Source: Cristatella mucedo
Taxonomy: Eukaryota; Bryozoa; Phylactolaemata; Cristatellidae
Assembly: GCA_009760855.2 (NCBI GenBank)
Contig: WPIO01000017.1
Span: 1,425,501 to 1,489,500 of the forward strand
Reading direction: 5' to 3'
DNA: 64,000 bases
Numbering within the stretch: position 1 is the stretch's first letter; every line of letters starts with the position of its first letter. The position numbers and the translations under genes are program-made. This document shows positions 60,003-64,000 of this stretch, piece after piece. Below the pieces are notes generated by a model that was not told where the DNA came from, did no database searches, and worked only from the letters and a program-made list of their open reading frames with translations.

Positions 60003-60699
60003 TTTTTTATAGATTGAAAACACGCCAAGCAGAAGATACTCACTCTTTCACAGGCACGTGCCCCCTCCCTTGCGACCATGCTTACTAAAATAACTCTAGA
60101 ACGAGTGATTTTGCCTCTTTGTTTTAACCTTCCAGCGTTTTTTCTAGCATTCCTTATATGCGGCCCATTTTAACCGGTTTTACCTCTAGAGATTCATGCG
60201 AAAGTGGGATCCGTGCATTTTAATTACGTCGTGCCGGCACCCGGATAAGAAGGGTTCGAACCCTAGGTGGCTTTTATATCTGGAGTGTCCTCAACGTACA
60301 GAAGCCATTTACCAGCCGATAATGCCAGTGCTAGAAATGTCTTTTCGATTACTCAGCTGTGCTTAGGCGAAGGCACGGAACTTGTTTCGGAACTGTTACA
60401 GTGTGGCGATCGCAGCAGCAGAGCTAGCTGCATTAAGCAAGACGATCTCAAGCTGCTGCTGCTAGCAAGCTGCTTAAGATGCGTGACCTTCGTCACTGTT
60501 GTGCTTTACTAAGAATGTTGAACTTGTACGTCGGGGTTAAGGGCATGAGCGTTTGCTTTTGTATAGTATTCCATTGAACTTGTCTTTTTCCTATGTGCTT
60601 TGATTGCTAGCCAGGGGGCGTGAGTGTCTTCTATTGTGCTTTTGCCTGCCTGGCTAAGCACAACACTTGGGTGCTTTAGCGTGCTCGCCCAGGCATGAC

Positions 60700-62090
60700 A
60701 CCTTGCTTGTCATTACCACTGTTCTGCTCCTACGTTGCATTGATCTGCTGCTGCCATGCATAACTAACATCATTAATATGTCATTAGCCTCAGGTCATGT
60801 CCCAGCACCTTTCAAAAAAGCTGTAGTCAGGCCACTTCTCAAGAAAGCTACACTTGACCAAGAGAACTTGAGCAACTACCGCCCAGTTTCCCTTCTACCA
60901 TTCCTATCAAAGACACTCGAACGGGTCGTGGCGGACCAGCTGAACTCGTATATCGAAACCTCACACCTTGCTAGTAAGTTCCAGTCTGGCTTTAGAGCTA
61001 ATCACTCCACAGAGTCAGCATTGCTTCGGGTATACAACGATCTACTTAGGAATGCAGACATGGGTAGAGTGTCTCTGCTTGTTTTGCTTGATCTGTCGGC
61101 AGCTTTTGATACCATCGATCACAAAGTTCTTCTAGAGCGCCTCTCATCTCGCCTGGGCATCACTGGCACTGCTCTTCAGTGGTTCAGGTCCTATCTCAGT
61201 GGGAGACTCCAGAGTATTGACGTGAATGGACAAAGATCATCTGAAGTACCTCTGAAATATGGAGTACACAGTCAAATCCGCCTATTTTCAGCTTCATAAC
61301 GTAGCTAAAATTCGGGCTTGTTTAGATAAAGATACCACGTCCAAGTTGGTCCATGCATTCGTGACATCCCGTCTCGACTTCTGCAACTCACTGCTTACTG
61401 GCCTACTAGCATGTGCGATCAGGCGATTGCAGCTGGTGCAAAACTCTGCAGCTAGGCTTGTCTGTCGTGAGCGTCGCAGTTGCCACATTACTCCACTTCT
61501 CGCCGACCTGCACTGGCTACCAGTCAAGCAACGGATTGACTTCAAGGTTTTGTCGCTCACTTTTAGGTCCCTTCATTCTATGGCTCCAGCCTGTCTGTCA
61601 GATATACGACCCCAACAGGCCAAGCATCGTGCCACCCGCTTTTCGGAATCCAACAGTCTAGAAATACCTCATCCAAACCTTAAATCCTTTGGAGACCGTG
61701 CATTTAGTTCGTATGCTCCCAAAGCCTGGAACTCCCTCCCGACCTGCGTCAGAACATCCCCTGACCTGACCACATTTAAAAGGAACCTAAAAACACCTAT
61801 TTAGGACAGCATTTAGTGGGTCCCTGTGATTCGTCCTTGATGTGCTTATGCGTGCTGACACTGTTCATGCTGCCACTAACCACATTTGCATGCTGACCAT
61901 GTGCATGTCACCCCTAACCATACTATTCATTTTGTTAGTTTTTCAAGCATGATTTTACTCACCATTCAATTGCATTTTACTTTACAGCAAATGTAAAGCG
62001 CCTAGAGAGAGATTGAGTTCTCTGAGGGCGCTTTATCAAGTGAATTATTATTATTATTATTATTATTATCATGATACTCATAGTTTTTGC
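60700..62090 (+). mobile_element. LINE-A internally deleted copy
   Basis: A clean RT N-terminal frame (60667-61299, with [12 protein letters not shown]) runs straight into C-terminal coding (61259-61804) at TATGGAGTAC. The part with the catalytic YADD block is missing, about 450-500 nt judged against copy 1. It is followed by an intact 3' UTR, stem-loop and (ATT)n tail. Apart from the deletion it has few defects, so it is young. Confidence 0.88.
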
Positions 62091-62091
62091 T

Positions 62092-62165
62092 TCTCTAGCA
62101 CAAGTCAAGTGCCTGAATAGAGATTCGGTTCTCTTATGGTTCTATACAAAAAACTTATTATCACA
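62092..62165 (+). mobile_element. SINE-2/LINE-A-type 3' tail fragment
   Basis: AAGTGCCTGAATAGAGATTC, GGTTCTCTTATGGTTCTATA. It lies directly after the LINE-A ATT tail. Confidence 0.6.
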
Positions 62166-62299
62166 ATTCCTAGCTGCAAACACTTCCGAGTTACGTTTAA
62201 TTAATAAAGACATACGTTGCTTCTTACTCATAAACTGCTTTGCAAAGTTAAGTCGGAAGCCATGGAAGGCACATGGACCTGATCTGAAAGTAACAGTCA

Positions 62300-63225
62300 T
62301 TCCTTACTCAGTATTCGTTATACGATCCAACTTTATGCCAAGAAGATTATGGTTACGTTAATTTGAAAATGTATTCGTCCAACTGGACGTATTGAGAGCT
62401 ATGTGAATAACTAGGCCTTTAGAGAGTACCTACAAAATGTGCGTGCTCTCAGCCATGCTAGGGCATTCCCTAGTTTGCAAGATCCTCCCTAGTTAGCCAA
62501 GTCTTAACCAAGCGTCCAATTTCTTATATTTCTACCGGCTTAGTTGGCATTTAAAAGTCTATTGTTAAAAGACTCTTTGAAGGAAAGTGTTATGTGATCA
62601 CGATCTGGATTGCGATCAACCAATTCTCGGGAAGCTAGTTTGATGCGGTGACGATTAGGCCCGTGATCAATTGATGTTCAGTGCTCATGGATTTGCTTGC
62701 TTGTAATGTGGAGTGCTGCTGCTGTGTCTGCGCTCGCTATTTCTTTAACCACGACTAATGTATCTGGGAAGATTATCGTATTGGCAAGCCTAAGTCTTGC
62801 AAAATAGCGATGGGGTTGTTAAATTCCATCAAAATTGTCCAGTGCTTTTCACTGTCAACTCGATCATTGCTCGGGCAACTGTTGCTTAAGCGTGAAAAAT
62901 AATGGTATGGAATTTCGTCCCGATGATATGCAGACTCGCGTGGCCCGACCACTTCGTGGTGAGGTATTTAGTGACTATTTGTTTCAGCTGATATATTATT
63001 ACAGCACAGCACTAAGTAGAAGGAAATGTGTTTTAAAGGTGCTTCGTTTGCCCGCACACGATTTGGTGAGTCTTACTAACTGGGGTTCCTGTTAACCAGC
63101 GACCTGAGTCTTTGCTGTGCTTTTGCTTCGTGTCGTAGCTTATTGTGATGATTGTGTGTGCTTTTTTGCATGCTTACCTAAGCAGGGTGCCTTGCTTTGA
63201 ATTACCTACTAGTTATTGCTTCCCT
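62300..63225. other. Downstream sequence without recognised gene
   Basis: A plus open frame at 62835-63095 contains FRPDDMQTRVARPLR before a GTGAGG and could be an exon of an unknown gene, but no family is recognised. Confidence 0.35.
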
Positions 63226-63300
63226 TGCAGCGAGTTGTAATGCACCTGAATAGACACTAAGGTCTCTTAGATCGCTATACAAAAGACTTATTATTATTAA
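63226..63300 (+). mobile_element. SINE-2/LINE-A-type 3' tail fragment
   Basis: AATGCACCTGAATAGACACT, TCTCTTAGATCGCTATACAA and an ATTATTATT tail. Confidence 0.6.
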
Positions 63301-63593
63301 TGCTGTTCTCCTTCATGTGAACAACTAAACTTAGTGGAGGGTTACTTATTCAGATTAACCCAGTGAATATGCTGTCCACCGACCACTGCCCAGACGCACT
63401 TGAAAATTAAGGAACTAATCCATGGTTCGACCGAACAGCATTCAAAAGTGTGGTATGCTCACACGGCCTAGATCGGAATTACAGGAGCTGTGTGGGATTG
63501 TGTTCTTGATGTACTAAATACTCTTGAAGCCGCTTAAAGAAGCTTTTACAAGTCCTGTTAGGGCAACTGTCATGAATAAAAAATAAATAAATC

Positions 63594-63702
63594 CTGGATG
63601 ATTAAACAGCCTCTTTTTTGTGTAGCGACAGAAGAGCCTGTACGGCCATCACCACCGCTTGAAAGCATCCACCTTACCTAGTGTGCCATCACGGCTCACC
63701 AG
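63594..63702 (-). mobile_element. SINE-1 copy with internal deletion
   Basis: Minus-strand: GATTAAACAGCCTC, GCGACAGAAGAGCCTGTACG, CACCACCGCTTG, then directly AAAGCATCCACCTTACCTAG. The middle with the B box, about 60 nt, is missing. Confidence 0.75.
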
Positions 63703-64000
63703 GAATAAAGAGCGATACCGCCCAAGAAATGGCAATAAGTTGGCTATAGCAAGCACTGCATTCCACGTCGGTTATGCAATATGTTACAAGGATGGGTATC
63801 GCCCCCCCCCCAAATTCCCTGGTGCTGTTAGGTTTGTTCTTACGAAATTAGTAGCTGTGTGGCGAAAATGTGCATAAAACTTCCGGGTTACATGTCACGT
63901 AACTTTTTGTAATGGGGTCACTTACATATGAGCAGCATGGTGCATATGGGCTATCTGCGGCTACTGGATAGTGATCTGGTAGTGATTAGACGGAAAATTC
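63703..64000. other. No feature recognised
   Basis: Unique-looking sequence with a short run of C near 63804; no supported gene. Confidence 0.5.

Noticed and set aside
62835-63095. Plus open frame as the first exon of a neighbouring gene
   Set aside because: No family recognised and only one possible donor; left as unknown.

Overview
This window is nuclear DNA of an animal, most likely an invertebrate metazoan. It holds one recognisable host gene, split into many short coding exons with canonical GT..AG introns. Everything around that gene is filled with eukaryotic retroelements, tRNA-derived SINEs, decayed DNA transposons and microsatellites. I see no operons, bacterial ribosome binding sites or CRISPR array. 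The species cannot be fixed from what is visible.

The host gene is CPSF1 (CPSF160), the large scaffold subunit of the cleavage and polyadenylation specificity factor. It runs on the + strand from an ATG at 10795 to a TGA at 59313. I could reconstruct 37 coding exons by hand. Their phases join without a break into 4,221 nt, which is 1,406 residues plus stop (the human protein is 1,443). Conserved blocks are recognisable from the N-terminus to the last residues (DLLEIDRMSAHF). A polyadenylation hexamer lies at 59759. A CpG-rich stretch at about 9480-10200 is the best promoter candidate.

Layout: 1-6083 is a pile of LINE fragments with SINEs and two nested insertions. 6084-10787 is mostly unique sequence, with one SINE and the CpG-rich stretch. 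10788-59785 is CPSF1. Its larger introns (1, 10, 13, 14, 18, 20, 24, 33) carry nearly all the repeats: intron 14 has Tc1-like fossils, intron 20 has a nested and inverted LINE cluster, and intron 30 has a long CT array. 59830-62165 holds a SINE followed by an internally deleted LINE. 62300-64000 shows no recognisable gene.

Four repeat families recur. LINE-A is an L2/CR1-like non-LTR element with endonuclease and reverse transcriptase, a 3' stem-loop and an (ATT)n tail. LINE-B is a related element known here only from its C-terminal coding end, with an (ACATT)n/(ACATA)n tail. SINE-1 is tRNA-derived with an ATTT-rich tail. SINE-2 is tRNA-derived and its 3' end closely matches the LINE-A 3' stem-loop. 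The SINE-2/LINE-A match suggests that LINE-A machinery mobilises SINE-2. The most notable extra signals are that shared 3' tail, several perfect short hairpins in CPSF1 introns, a microsatellite that appears to have grown inside a LINE tail, and one GC-AG intron.
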